A DNA stretch of 64,000 nt from Voacanga thouarsii. Its lineage: Eukaryota; Streptophyta; Magnoliopsida; Gentianales; Apocynaceae. The stretch is from NCBI GenBank assembly GCA_026120185.1, contig JANUWF010001937.1, positions 2,480,001 through 2,544,000 on the forward strand. The letters run 5' to 3'. Below the pieces are notes generated by a model that saw only the letters and a program-made list of their open reading frames with translations, did no database searches and was not told the origin of the DNA. Shown one piece after another: positions 12,348 through 23,433 of the stretch. The position numbers and the translations under genes are program-made. How positions within the stretch are numbered: the first letter of the stretch is position 1; the number at the start of each line of letters is the position of its first letter.

Positions 12348-13898
12348 TTATGGAACAAAGAACAGAAGAAAAATGGGCACAATGGGAAATTTCTGGGGGA
12401 AGTGTTTCCATAAAAAATCAGCATGGACAACAAAGCCTTAGTTTTGCCCCTCAGATGGGATACCAACAAATCAACATGCAATTTTCAGCAGTTTCATTTT
12501 TTCATATAAATTAGTTCAACGCAAACTGCTTGTTTTTGAAGAAATATTTTAAAAGATTTATTATCACAGCGACAATCAAAATTTCACATTAATAAAATTT
12601 TAACAATTGATCAATAAAGTTTTGATTAATAAAGTTTCATCTCAATATGAGAGCACGAGTGCCTCGTAGGGAATCAAGTAGAAATGAAGTTTAGAGTATG
12701 GATATTCTAAGTGTTCATATTTTTTAATAGTTAATTTTATTTTTTTAAAAGTTTCATTTGTGTCAAGGAAAAAGAAAAAAAAAATCACTGATTAGTTATG
12801 AATTTCATTCCTCTCTGCTACAGTGTGTTGTTTTCATCTTTCATATAATTAGTTAGTGGAGTTAATTGACCCCACAAAATTTCATTAAAAAAAATCCTTA
12901 TCTTATATGTACAAATTTTTTTTAATGATCCCATTAAAAATTTTAAATAACTTCACTAAAAAGTATTTATTGTGTAAATAAGAAGACTTTTGTTTTTTTC
13001 ATAACATAGAAATCTCCACACTTGAATTCAACGCATGCTTTGGACCTGTACAATTTTTTGTCCTTACATACTATTCCTATAGTCCATCACTTGAGCTAAT
13101 TCTCGTACATGTAAATACCAATTCAAATTAATTTGGTTTCGTATGTTGTGAGTTGCCATATTATGATCTATTTTTTAGTGCAGTCGACGAGGTAGCCCAA
13201 TAATTTTAGGGTTATGAGAGAATATGTTAAGTCAGCAGGATTTGTTTGTTATTTAATATTTTTTTAAAAAAAGGTTAATCCCATATCTTCTTATATAAAT
13301 AACATCTCCTGAAATGAACTTCATAATTTTCATTATACTTGCACTGACATTTTCTAAAATGAACTTCATAATTTTCATTATACTTGCACTGTGTGTTATG
13401 TATATACAATGAAAAAACAAATGTGTATTGGTAACTAGAATTGAATTATTTTGAAATTTTGAGATGTTTATGGAGTTGATGGAAATTATGGTGTCATGGT
13501 GAAATTTCGTGGGTTTCTTATTTCTGCCAGCGTGTTGTCTTGATTTTCTAAAAATTAATTTGACCATGTTTTTTTTGTTTTGTTTTGTTAATTTTTTTTA
13601 AAAAAGGAGCGAGGAGGGGGGCGGGGGTGGGGTTGGCGCATCGTGTTTCATTTTCTGCAGGGACAGCGAACAATCAACTTTTTTAGCAACTTCTGTTTGA
13701 TGTGGGAACTGTTGATGTTCCCCTAGAAAAATTTCATGTGTCATTCTCTGCTCGGAGAAGTCAACGAGAAACCAACGGTATAAATGCTTATTTTATAAGT
13801 ATACTTAATAATAAATAATATTAGGTGTGTTTGTTAATTATTTTTTATTATCACTTAATTAATTAAAATATATTAAAATTGTTATAAAATTTGGATAA
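12348..13898. other. Unassigned AT-rich flank between CACTA-1 and the Copia element
   Basis: No recognised gene. An open frame from 12350 (EQRTEEKWAQWEISGG...) runs to a stop at 12512 but matches no family I know. A 33-bp direct duplication (AATGAACTTCATAATTTTCA and following) lies at about 13314-13391. A G-rich stretch lies at 13605-13640. The rest is A/T-rich without visible structure. Confidence 0.5.
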
Positions 13899-14183
13899 TG
13901 TTAGAAAAAAATCTACACACTACACACTAATAAAATTCTAACTATTCTTTGCACAAGAATTTTTTCAAATTTCTCTCCTTCTTTCTCTCACAATCACAAT
14001 TATTTCTTTCATAAAATGATGGTGTATTACAAGTTTAGAGAATAACTCTATTTATAGAGCTCTTAATTAGTGGAATACATCATCTTCCATTAATCTTAAT
14101 TAGTAGTGTCTCCACTAAATGATGGACATTCATAAAAATTCATAATTAGTGGAGCTTCCACTAATTCACAATATATCATAACA
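13899..14183 (-). repeat. 3' LTR of the Copia element (285 bp)
   Basis: Begins TGTTAG and ends CATAACA on the plus strand. The polypurine tract on the minus strand directly abuts its right edge. It contains palindromic units of the type AGTGGAGCTTCCACTAATT. It is shorter than the other LTR because it has fewer of those units. Confidence 0.85.
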
Positions 14184-14299
14184 CTCCCCCTTGGATGTTC
14201 ATCCATTACATAAAAAATATACCTCGTTAAAACCTTACTAGATAAAAATCCAGTGGAAAAAAAATCTAGTGAAGGAAAAAAAGTACATTATTCTATATG

Positions 14300-16290
14300 T
14301 CTGTTTATTACTCCCCCTGATGAGATGATTCCTTTAAATCTTTGAACCGACGCATACCAATTTTATATCTCAACTTCTCAAATGTTGCAGTCGATAAAGT
14401 CTTCGTGAAAATATATGTGAGGTTGTCACATGACTAAATTTGTAGCACATCAATTTCACATTTCTTCTAGAGTTCATGAGTAAAGAAGAATTTTGGTGAA
14501 ATATGTTTTGTCCGATCTCCTTTAATATTTCCTCATCGTATTTGAGTTATGCAAGTTGCATTGTCTTCATAAAGAGGAGTTAGAATATCTCTGATAGATG
14601 ATAATTCACAACTTTCTCGGATATCATGAATCATTGATCATAACCATACACATTCTCTACTTACTTCATAAATGGCTATACTTTCAGCATGATTTGAAGA
14701 AGTAACTGCTTGGAGATATCGAAGGACTTGTTTAATTCCATTCCAATGTCGTCGTATTGGTGAAGAACTAAATCTTGCTAATAAATTGACAACAAATACA
14801 ATATCAGGTCATGTATTGTTAGTAAGATACATCAATACACCAATTGCACTGAGATATGGTACTTCAGGACCAAGGAGTTCTTCATCATCTTCTTATGGTC
14901 AAAATCTTTCTTCACATCTAATGACTGGACGATCATTGAAATACTCAATGGATATGCTTTATCCATGTAAAAGCTTTTTAGAATTTTTGTTGTATATGTT
15001 GATTGATGAAACTTGCCAAATGTTCAATTTGTAAACCAAGGCAAAATGTAATTTTACCAACATCCTTGATGTCGAATAATCAATTGTTTCGTGGAGCTTT
15101 TCAGGAGTTCCAATAAGATTAATATTATCAATATATATCACAAATTTAGAACTAGATTTCTTAATAAAAACACATGGACATATCTGGTCATTTGTAAATC
15201 ATGTTTTCAATAAATATTCACTAAGACGATTGAATCACATGCGCCCAAATTGCTTCAAGCCATATAATGATTTCTGCAACTTGATGGAGTAATTTTCACG
15301 AGGATAATGTTTATATGCTTCAGGCATATGAAATCCTTCGGGGATTTTCATGTAAATATCATTTTCTAAATTTCCATACAAGTAAGCAGCAACAACATCT
15401 AATAGGCTCATATCTATCTTTTCATGTACTGCCAAACTGATAAAATATCTGAGTGCAATAGCATCAACAACAGGAGAACAAGTTTCATTATAATCAATAC
15501 CTGATCTTTGTGAAAAACCTTAGGCTACTAACCGTGCTTTTTCTCGTATGATTTTATTATTTTCATTACGCTTTCTCACAAATATCCATTCGTAGAGAAC
15601 AGGTTTTACACCTTCTGGTGTTCAGATTGCAGGTGCGAAGACTTTACATTGTGTCAGTGCATTTAACTCCGATTGAATCGCCTCTTTCTATTATAGCCAA
15701 TCTTTTCTATGCCGATATTCATCAACTGATATTGGTTCAGGATCATTATTATCCTGTATAACATCAAGAGATATATTGTATGCAAATATATTATCAATAA
15801 CAATTTCTATCCAATTCCAACTTCTACCGGAAGTGATAGAATTGATAGAAATTTCAGTGTTACTTTCATCAATTTTTTATTCTTTGTCAGTAGTTCTCTC
15901 TTGGTCTTTGTCATTCTTTTCTTCAATATGATCTTCTGGATCATTTAATCATAATTTCTTTCGAGGATTTTTATCTTTAGAACCAAGAGGTCGGCTATGC
16001 TTCTAGCATGCTTTTGGCTCAGCAGCTATAGGTATAATCTTTTGTTCTGCTGAAACTTCAATTCGAATAGGAGCATTTATAGCTAGAATATGAGATTTTG
16101 TTACTCTTCTGGAGTCAACAAAAGCGTCTGGCATTTGATTTGCAATGCTTTACAAATGAATTATCTTTTGAACTTCAAGTTCACAGGTGTTTATACGCGG
16201 ATCAAGATAATTTAATGATATTGTCCAATCAAGATCTTTCTTATATTGTTTCTGTTCTCCCCCTAATTTAGGGAATAATGATTTCACAAG
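14300..16290 (-). pseudogene. Copia pol fragment: integrase C-terminus, reverse transcriptase, RNase H
   Basis: Minus-strand reading, 5' to 3': LFPKLGGEQKQ and CELEVQKIIHLQ (integrase C-terminal linker, 16290-16130); EAIQSELNAL and KARLVA-like; an RT block with DVVAAYLYGNLENDIYMKIP (15400-15330), KLQKSLYGLKQFGRMW (15280-15235) and the catalytic-site equivalent FVIYIDNINLIG (about 15110-15145); then the RNase H region with RYLQAVTSSNHAE and LYEDNATCI (14730-14560). In the RT active site the YVDD-type motif reads YIDN, so a catalytic Asp is lost, and there are several stops. Integrase core, protease and gag are not contiguous with it. Confidence 0.85.
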
Positions 16291-16329
16291 AGAATAAGGG
16301 AAAAGATAAAGAAATGCAAGAACATGATG

Positions 16330-17949
16330 ACAAGTAGGAAATGCTAAGAAAAAAAATATTTTTTTTTTCACTTTTCCCGGTACCATATTTTTCCCTTCCT
16401 CCTTGTCTTTTCTTCTCCTTCGTCTCTCCACCTATCATCTATCTCTTCTTCTTCCTCGTACAGATATATATATATATGTATCTATATATATCTCAGTCAT
16501 CAGCCATTAGAAAACATAAACAAAAAAACAAAAAAAACTCAAAGCAGATATAGAGACTCGTAATTCATTTGAGACATGGTCAAATTTTAACTTGGTTTCT
16601 AATGCAGAAGATTTTGATGTGTTTTCTTTTCCAAGCCAACTGCTTCCGCCTAATGTCAGGTCTAACGCAGAATATTTTGATGTATTTTCCTTTCCAAGCC
16701 AACCGCTTTCGCCTAATTTTCCAAGCTAATCGCTTCCACCTAATTTCAGGTGAGATACCTTTAAGGGCTTCTTTTTTTTTTTTTTTTTAGTGTGCTTAAT
16801 AATGAAATAATGAAATTAAACTCTCTTTTGGTTTGTTTTGATGTAAATCAGTGGTAGTTCTGGACATGCTGCTTTGAATTTTCAATTTGATCTACCAATT
16901 CAAGAGACTGCTTTTGATGTTGTTCCTCTGAATGAGGATATGCTTGTGCATAATTCTTTCTACTCCCTAATGGATTTTGAACAAAGCCAGAATTTAGTTA
17001 CAGGTTATCATACATTCAAACATGAATTTTGCATGGTATTACCTTTACTGATATTGTTTTTCCTTTTCTAGGAGAAATAATGAGTGGTCTTGGCAACGAA
17101 TTTGGAGTGAGGACCCATGAAATGCATAAAATCGAAGTTCAAGATATTATTGCAGACGAAATTCCTATGAAGAATGAGAAGATTAGGAGGCAAAGAGAGG
17201 AGAAAGGCAATAGCTCCAAGACACTATCAAAAGAAACCATTTCGCAGTACTTTTACCTGTCAATCAAGAGCACGGCTAAAGAACTGAATATTGGTTTAAC
17301 CCCTCTCAAGAACAGATGTAGGGAGTCAGGAATTCATTGATGGCCTCACAGGAAGTTGATGAGTTTGGAGACCCTAATCAAGAATGTTCAGGTTCTCTCA
17401 CACACACACACACATACACTTGTAATTTGCAAGTATGAAACTATGAAAAGATTTATACGTAAATAATGATTGGAATGAATGTATCTCCACCGATGATATC
17501 ACTTCGATTTACAGGAGCAAGATAAAGATGAAGGAGGATATACGGCTGAGAAGAAGTTCAGAGAAGCCATTAAGATACTGGAACGTGAGAAGAAGTTAGT
17601 GGAAGAAAGTCCTGATACGCGGTTAAAGGACCAAACACAGAAATTGAGACAAGTATGCTTCAAGGCCAAATATAATAAAAAACTTAAGGGGATGAGAAAA
17701 TTTCAAGACTCTTTACACAGTAACTTCACGGCTAATTTTACTGCTAGTCTAGATGCTGGCCTAAGGGAGAAGGAAGAGAAGGAGGATGCCGAAGAAGAGG
17801 AACTGAAATCCATAATTGCTATCTGTTTGTCTTCCTTTAATGCAAACATGGAAAAAGAACAACTACAAACATTCATCCTCAATTTGTCAGCTCAATTGAA
17901 AAAGAGCAACTACAAGTATGCATCTTCAAATTCATGTGAACACCAGTGA
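16330..17949 (+). pseudogene. RKD-type RWP-RK transcription factor gene copy, four exons, two nonsense codons
   Basis: Exons inferred from canonical GT-AG borders: about 16560-16749, 16852-17003, 17072-17391 and 17515-17949. All phases join. Exon 3 encodes the RWP-RK domain: KTLSKETISQYFYL, AKELNIGLTPLKNRCRESGI, then WPHRKLMSLETLIKNVQ. Exon 4 encodes the usual RKD tail (EESPDTRLKDQTQKLRQVCFKAKY), an acidic lysine-rich stretch and a TGA at 17947-17949. RKD proteins are DNA-binding regulators of egg-cell and embryo programmes. Defects: TAA in exon 1, at the third copy of a repeated FPSQ-LPPNF peptide, and TGA at 17338-17340, replacing the first Arg of RWPxRK. No in-frame start codon was found. 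A pyrimidine-rich 5' stretch and TATATATA near 16465 could be its original promoter/UTR. It lies antisense inside the Copia element. Confidence 0.85.
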
Positions 17950-18094
17950 GATGAATAAAGGAAATGCAAGTGAACACAAAACTTATGATCAAGAGGAGAT
18001 AGATTTTTTTTTTTTTTGAACTGTTAGCAGTAATATAGTATATATTAACATCCGAATATAACATCTCAAAGATATGATACTTATTATTAATGGA

Positions 18095-18720
18095 AATATC
18101 ATTTTCCCTTATTATCTTTTTTGTTCCACTTCAGGTGGCCAGTATTGCTCTGTGCTAAGGGAAATATCGAGTGTGTCCATGACCATAACTTTGGCCACTG
18201 CCACAACTACGACTATAACGATAGCTTCTACTGGAGCCAACAGCATTCACTTCTAGGAGTGCTGTTGAGCCAATTGGTCTAACTTCATGATTTCACAATA
18301 ATAACTTATTATTTTTCTTTACAATGATGAGGGCAGTAATTAAATCTATAAATTTGGTATACCATTTTTCTCGATATTGTTGCTGCAGGACAATATTCGA
18401 GGTATGAAAGATAGAGAATGTCTTCTCCAATTATCTTCATCAGTAACTTTTTTTTTGCATAATTTTAATTGAGATGGAAGTTGATACATCGTGGAGCTAT
18501 ATTCATTCACGGTTTTAAAATTTTGCAACTTCAGGTGCAATCATTTATACCGTTCAGTTGGTAATACGACCATCTTCAGGTGGTCAAATTTAAATTATCC
18601 ACAGGATATATGAATCTTTTTTTTTTCAGCATTTAGATGCATTTCTGTATGACATATAATTTTTTTCCAGCAATATCAAGGGTTACAAATTCGAGGTTAG
18701 CAAGGTTAGCCATAGAGATT
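18095..18720 (-). pseudogene. Copia gag fragment
   Basis: Minus-strand reading from about 18560 gives MHLKLQNFKTVNEYSSTMYQ, LPSQLKLCKKKVTDED, SFIPRILSCSNN and, after a frameshift, NHEVRPIGSTALLEVNAV followed by a Ser/Arg/Gly-rich run to about 18130. This is the order of a Copia gag (UBN2-like) protein up to its basic Gly-rich region; the zinc knuckle is missing. Stops and one frameshift disable it. The RKD copy begins immediately beyond its truncated end. Confidence 0.75.
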
Positions 18721-18796
18721 AATAAATGTGTACCTGTCTTCTGACTTTAATAACGGCAGAGACTCGTGTTGATAACGTGTTATAAACTTTAGGTAG

Positions 18797-19160
18797 TGTT
18801 AGAAAAAAATCTACACACTACACACTAATAAAACTCTAATTATTCTTTACACAAGAATTTCTTCAAATCTCTCTCTTTCTTTCTCTCACAATTTTCTCTC
18901 ACAATCACAATTCTTTCTTTCACAAAATGATGGTGTATTACAAGTTTAGAGAATAGCTCTATTTATAGAGCTCTTAATTAGTGGAATGCATCATCTTCCA
19001 CTAATCTTAATTAGTGGTGTCTCTACTAAATGATGGACATCCATAAAAATTCATAATTATTGGAGTTTCTACTAATTAGTGGAGCTTCCACTAATTCCCT
19101 AATAATTCACATAAATTCATAATTAGTGGAGCTTCCACTAATTCACAATATATCATAACA
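18797..19160 (-). repeat. 5' LTR of the Copia element (364 bp)
   Basis: Same ends as the 285-bp LTR at 13899. The extra length comes from an added CTCTCACAATTTT unit and from additional copies of the palindromic AATTAGTGGAGCTTCCACTA unit between 19060 and 19140. On the minus strand it is followed by CTACCTAAAGTTTATAACAC, the probable leader/primer-binding region. Confidence 0.85.
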
Positions 19161-20509
19161 AAAATCTTATTATAAATTTTAATTAATTTAAAATTATTTA
19201 AATTTAAATATATTAAATATTTATTTAATAATTAATTTAAATTATAATAAATATAATATAAAAATAATTTATATTTAATTTATATTTCAAATTTCAAAAT
19301 TCCATATTCAAATTTCAATTTTTAATATTCAACTCTTAAATATTTAAATCTTAATTTTATTAAACAAACTTCAAATCTTGTCAGTTCTTATTTACGGCGA
19401 GAACTGTCAATGTTCACTAAATAAATAAAAAAAACATTTTTTTTAAGGTTGCAAGCTGGCCTCATTGGCCACCTCTTGTAGGCCCTAGTTTTAAGAGAAA
19501 AAAAAAAGAGCCCAACTTCTGATTCATTCCTTTTATACGGACCAAACCCCTTATTTTATTTATAATTGGGCCTACTCATATTTTATTTAAAGTTGGACCA
19601 TGTTCTTGTTTTATTTTAAGATTGGATCAAGGTCTATTTTATTTTAATGTTGGGTCATATTCATATTTTATTTAAAGTTAGGCCATACATACATACATAC
19701 ATACATACATACATACATACATACATACATACATACATACATACATACATACATACATACATACATACATACATACATACATAAAATACACGGTTCTAAC
19801 TAGTCATTTGGTATCATTCAATTTGTTTTATTTAAAAGCAAATTATTATATTTAACTTACTAATTCTAAAGGGAATATCTAGACTACTTACTGGGTTAGT
19901 GTAGCTCACTCAATTTAATATTTTGTATATGTGAGTTAGGAATATAATGCGAACTATGAGGATTCACGGTATTAGATGTGCCTAAAAGTTGGCTGGCTTA
20001 GTACAGTGTTAAAATCCTTATTCCTTAGTCATAATTGGGCAAGATATTTATTGTAATGATAGTTTAAATTTATTCATGAAATTTTAATATATACCATAAA
20101 TTATGTTGAGAGGTAATTTTTTTTACAGATAATTAGTTTCAATTATAGTAATTAGATATTATTCTTAAGTTAGAGGTTTGGCATTTCCTTGGAAATGTCG
20201 TTGTATGGTGTCTCGAGTATGAATCCGAGTTCTATTTTGGATTCCAGATTTAGGATATGACATTTAGTGTACCGGTACCTTAATCTCTTGATTTTTAACA
20301 TTAGGTAATGATTTAATGGTATTATGAACCCTAAGATGGGATAGAGTGTTAGAAGTTCTATGGATAACTATTATGATTTATTCATTAGTTAATTATATAT
20401 TTGTTTATTTATCCATTTTCTTATTCATAAGTTATTCGTTAATTGTTTTATTACTTATTTACTAATTCATTCATTTCTATATCCTATGGTATTAATTATT
20501 TTATAATTA
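19161..20509. other. AT-rich spacer with an (ATAC)n microsatellite
   Basis: 19161-19440 is nearly pure A/T. 19490-19680 has four diverged repeats of a GGGCC...TTTTATTT phrase. A CATA microsatellite of about 25 copies occupies 19684-19783. 19800-20500 could be the decayed 5' end (LTR and leader) of the Gypsy element that follows, but I could not find LTR ends. Confidence 0.5.
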
Positions 20510-23433
20510 ATTATTACAGGAGTGGGATAGATGGCACGTGAGGAAAGATATGGAAACAATTATGAGGGTTAAGATGAGGTCTTTAGTAATAAGTTAGATG
20601 GCATGAATGTACCACTTGCAGAATTGGGATTGAAAGTATCATGCCAAACTACCGGTGAGACTAGTCAGCATGTGCTAGTACCACTTCCTACAAATAAGGT
20701 AGTAACTAGGGCTCTTCTAATTAATTTTGTACTAATTTTTATGCTTTTTGACTGCGGTGTCATCCATTCTTTGGTATCTCGATGTTTTGCCAAAACCTTC
20801 AAAATAGCCCCTATCTCTATAGTTAATCCTTTTTATATATCTATTCTTAGTGGAAAAGTCTTGGTATCCAATCTTGTGTTGAGGAGATGTATGGTAGAAA
20901 TGGGAAGAAAGAGCTAGATGTTGATCTTATCCAAATTCCCATAGTGGATATTTCTATGATCTTTCAAAGGGATTGGCTTTCTTGCAACTAGGCAACGATT
21001 GACTGTTAGGGCAAAAAGGAAAATTTTGCAATTCTGAAAAAAAAAAAATGAATTTCATTTTTAGGGAGGTCGGGAAAAGCAAATAGGCAATTTAAGACTG
21101 GTCATATCAGCCATTAAAAGCACACAAAGATCTTTAAAAAGGGTGCAAAGCTTTTTTAGCTTATGCCATGAATACATAGAAGAAATGTCAAAGGCTTGAA
21201 GATATCATAGTGTTATGTGATTTTTTAGAAGTTTTTCCAAATGGATTACTAGGACTATCACCTAAGTAAGAAATGGAGCTTGAGATTTTTCTAGTTCTAG
21301 GAGCTGAACTGATATCAAAGGCCTCATATACGATGGCACATATTGATTTACGAGAATTTTAGACTTAATTACAATAGTTGTTAGATATTGAGCTTATAGG
21401 TCCAAGTGTGTCTTTGTGGGAAGCTCCAATTTTGTATGTGAAAAAAAAAAAAAAAAGATGACAGTATTAGATTTTACATTGACTACCTTGAATTTGATAA
21501 GAACACCATCAAGAATCGAAATCCCCTATCTTGGGTCGATCAGTTAAAGGTGCTCATGTGTACTCCAAGATTAACCTGTTCTCTAGATATCATCAATTAA
21601 GAATCGAGGTAGGAAACATGCCTAAAAGTGCTTTCTGGATTCATTATGAATGTTATGAGTTTTTTATCATGCCATTTAGATTAACAAATGCTCTAATGGC
21701 ATTTATTAATCTAATGAATAGAGTATTCAAGCCTTAGCTAGACAAGTTTATAGTTGTATTTATCAATGACATTTTGGTGTATTCATTATCTGAGGAAGAG
21801 CATGTAGAGCATTTGATAGTAGTTTTACAGACTTTACAAAAGGACAAATTGAATGTAAATTTAGCAGGTGTGAATTTTGACTCAAGAGTGTAACTTTTTT
21901 GGGTCATCCCATATCAGAGAATGGGGTAACTATATATCCTAAGAAGGCGGAAGCCATTGTGAATTGTGCTAGATGTACTAATACATCTAAAGTAAGAATT
22001 TTCATGAGAGTGGTTGGCTATTATCAGATGTTTGTGGAGGACTTTCAAAGATTACTGGACTTTTAACTTGACTCGTATAGAAAAGGCTAAATTCAAATGG
22101 AGTTTAGCCTATAAGACTAGTTTCCAAGAGTTGAAGAAAAGATTGACATCAACACCTATAGTTACTCTACTATTAGGACCCAAAGGTTTTGCAAATTATA
22201 GTGATACATCGAAGAGTGATTTGGGGTGCGTGTTTATGAAAAATGGAAAGGTCATAACTTATTCATCTAGACAGTCAAAGCTTTACAAGAAAAATTATCC
22301 CATTCATGATCTTAAGCTAGCTGCTGTAGTTTTTGCTTTGAAAATTTAGAGGCATTATCTGTATGGGGAGCCTTGTGAGGTGTTCATAAACTATGAAATA
22401 TCTATTTACCTAGAAGGAATGTAATATGCAATAGATGTAGTTAGAACTGCTTCAAGACTATGATTTGAAGATTAGTTATCACTTAAGAAAGGCGAATCAA
22501 GTAGCTAATGTATTGAGTTTGAAGAGTAATACTCAAGTAGCTATGATCACTCAATAGAAATAGCTGATATCAGAATTCAAGAGATTAGAAATAGAAGTAG
22601 GGGAATCATCAAATGAATATTTAGTAGCTTTAACCTTGCAACCTATCTTAATGGTGCACATAAAGACTATCCAAGATATAGATGCTAATTTAGAGGAAAG
22701 GAAGGAAGAGGTTCATGATAATCAGTAGACAGACTTCTAGATTCATAATGACTGGAGTTTAAGGTTTAGAGGGAGGTAATGTGTACCTAAGCATCTAGGG
22801 CTGAAGGTAGAAATTTTGAAAGAAACACATACTCGAAGTTATTCGTACATCCGGTGGTCACAATATGTATAAGATTTGAAGAGAAAATTTTTGGTGGAGA
22901 GAGAGAGAGAGAGAGCATAATATATTTCTTATTGTTTAGTGTGTCAACAAATGAAGGTTGGACATTAACGACCTTGGGATTTGCTAAAACCCTTGGAAAT
23001 ACCTATTTGGAAATGGGAACATAACACCATGGATTTTGTTATTAGATTACCAAAGTCAAAGTTGAGTAAATACACTATTTGGGTAATTATGGATAGATTG
23101 AATAAGTTTGCGCACTTTTACCAATGAATGCCACAACAACTATGGATGAGTAGGTGAAGATATACATAGAAAAATAGTGTGGTTACACAACATACCAATT
23201 AGTATTACATCTGATAGGCATTGCGGTTTGTTTCACGATTTTGGAAAAGCTTTAATAAGGTTATGGATACTACAGTGATTCTTAGTACTGCATTTCATCA
23301 ACAGACTAATTGGCAATCCAAACATACTATTCAGACACTAAAAGATATGTTATGGGCATGTGTGATAGACTTCAAAGGCAGTTAGGTTGACTATTTGATG
23401 TTAATAGAGTTCTCCTATAATAGTAGTATTGTT
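20510..23433 (+). pseudogene. Decayed Ty3/Gypsy polyprotein (protease, RT, RNase H, integrase)
   Basis: Broken frames give an aspartic protease remnant (FDCGVIHSLVSRCFAK, near 20745); an RT segment from 21530 (VYSKINLFSRYHQLRIE, FWIHYECYEFFIMPF, FINLMNRVF, then FIVVFINDILVYS); RNase H from 22080 (GLGC-like, ITYSSRQSKLYKKNYPIHDL, KLAAVVFALKI, RHYLYGEPCEVF); and integrase from about 22910 (CLVCQQMK, WKWEHNTMDFVIRLPKS). The catalytic Y/F-x-D-D is N-D here. There are many stops. It ends abruptly at 23433 in the integrase (the EFSYN region), where another LTR element starts. LTRs for this copy were not identified. Confidence 0.8.

Larger units (their letters stand above)
13899..19160 (-). mobile_element. 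Copia LTR retrotransposon carrying an antisense RKD gene copy
   Basis: Two related direct repeats, each starting TGTTAGAAAAAAATCTACAC and ending ATATATCATAACA, flank the element. On the minus strand the order is: 5' LTR (19160-18797), leader with TATAACACGTTATCAACACG, gag (about 18720-18095), a host RKD gene segment (about 18090-16290, opposite strand), integrase C-terminus, RT and RNase H (16290-14300), a polypurine tract CCAAGGGGGAG (14184-14194) and the 3' LTR. Protease and most of the integrase are missing. No five-base target duplication is evident (GATAA versus AAAAT). Confidence 0.85.

Noticed and set aside
12194..12514. A 106-codon open frame
   Set aside because: It runs across the CACTA-1 terminus at 12347, so it joins transposon and flank; no family match was recognised.
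18135..18282. A possible fifth RKD exon with matching splice phase and a clean stop (reading WPVLLCAKGNIECVHDHNFG...)
   Set aside because: The opposite strand reads as Copia gag (NHEVRPIGSTALLEVNAV and a Ser/Arg/Gly-rich run), so this is the gag shadow; exon 4 already ends with its own stop at 17947.
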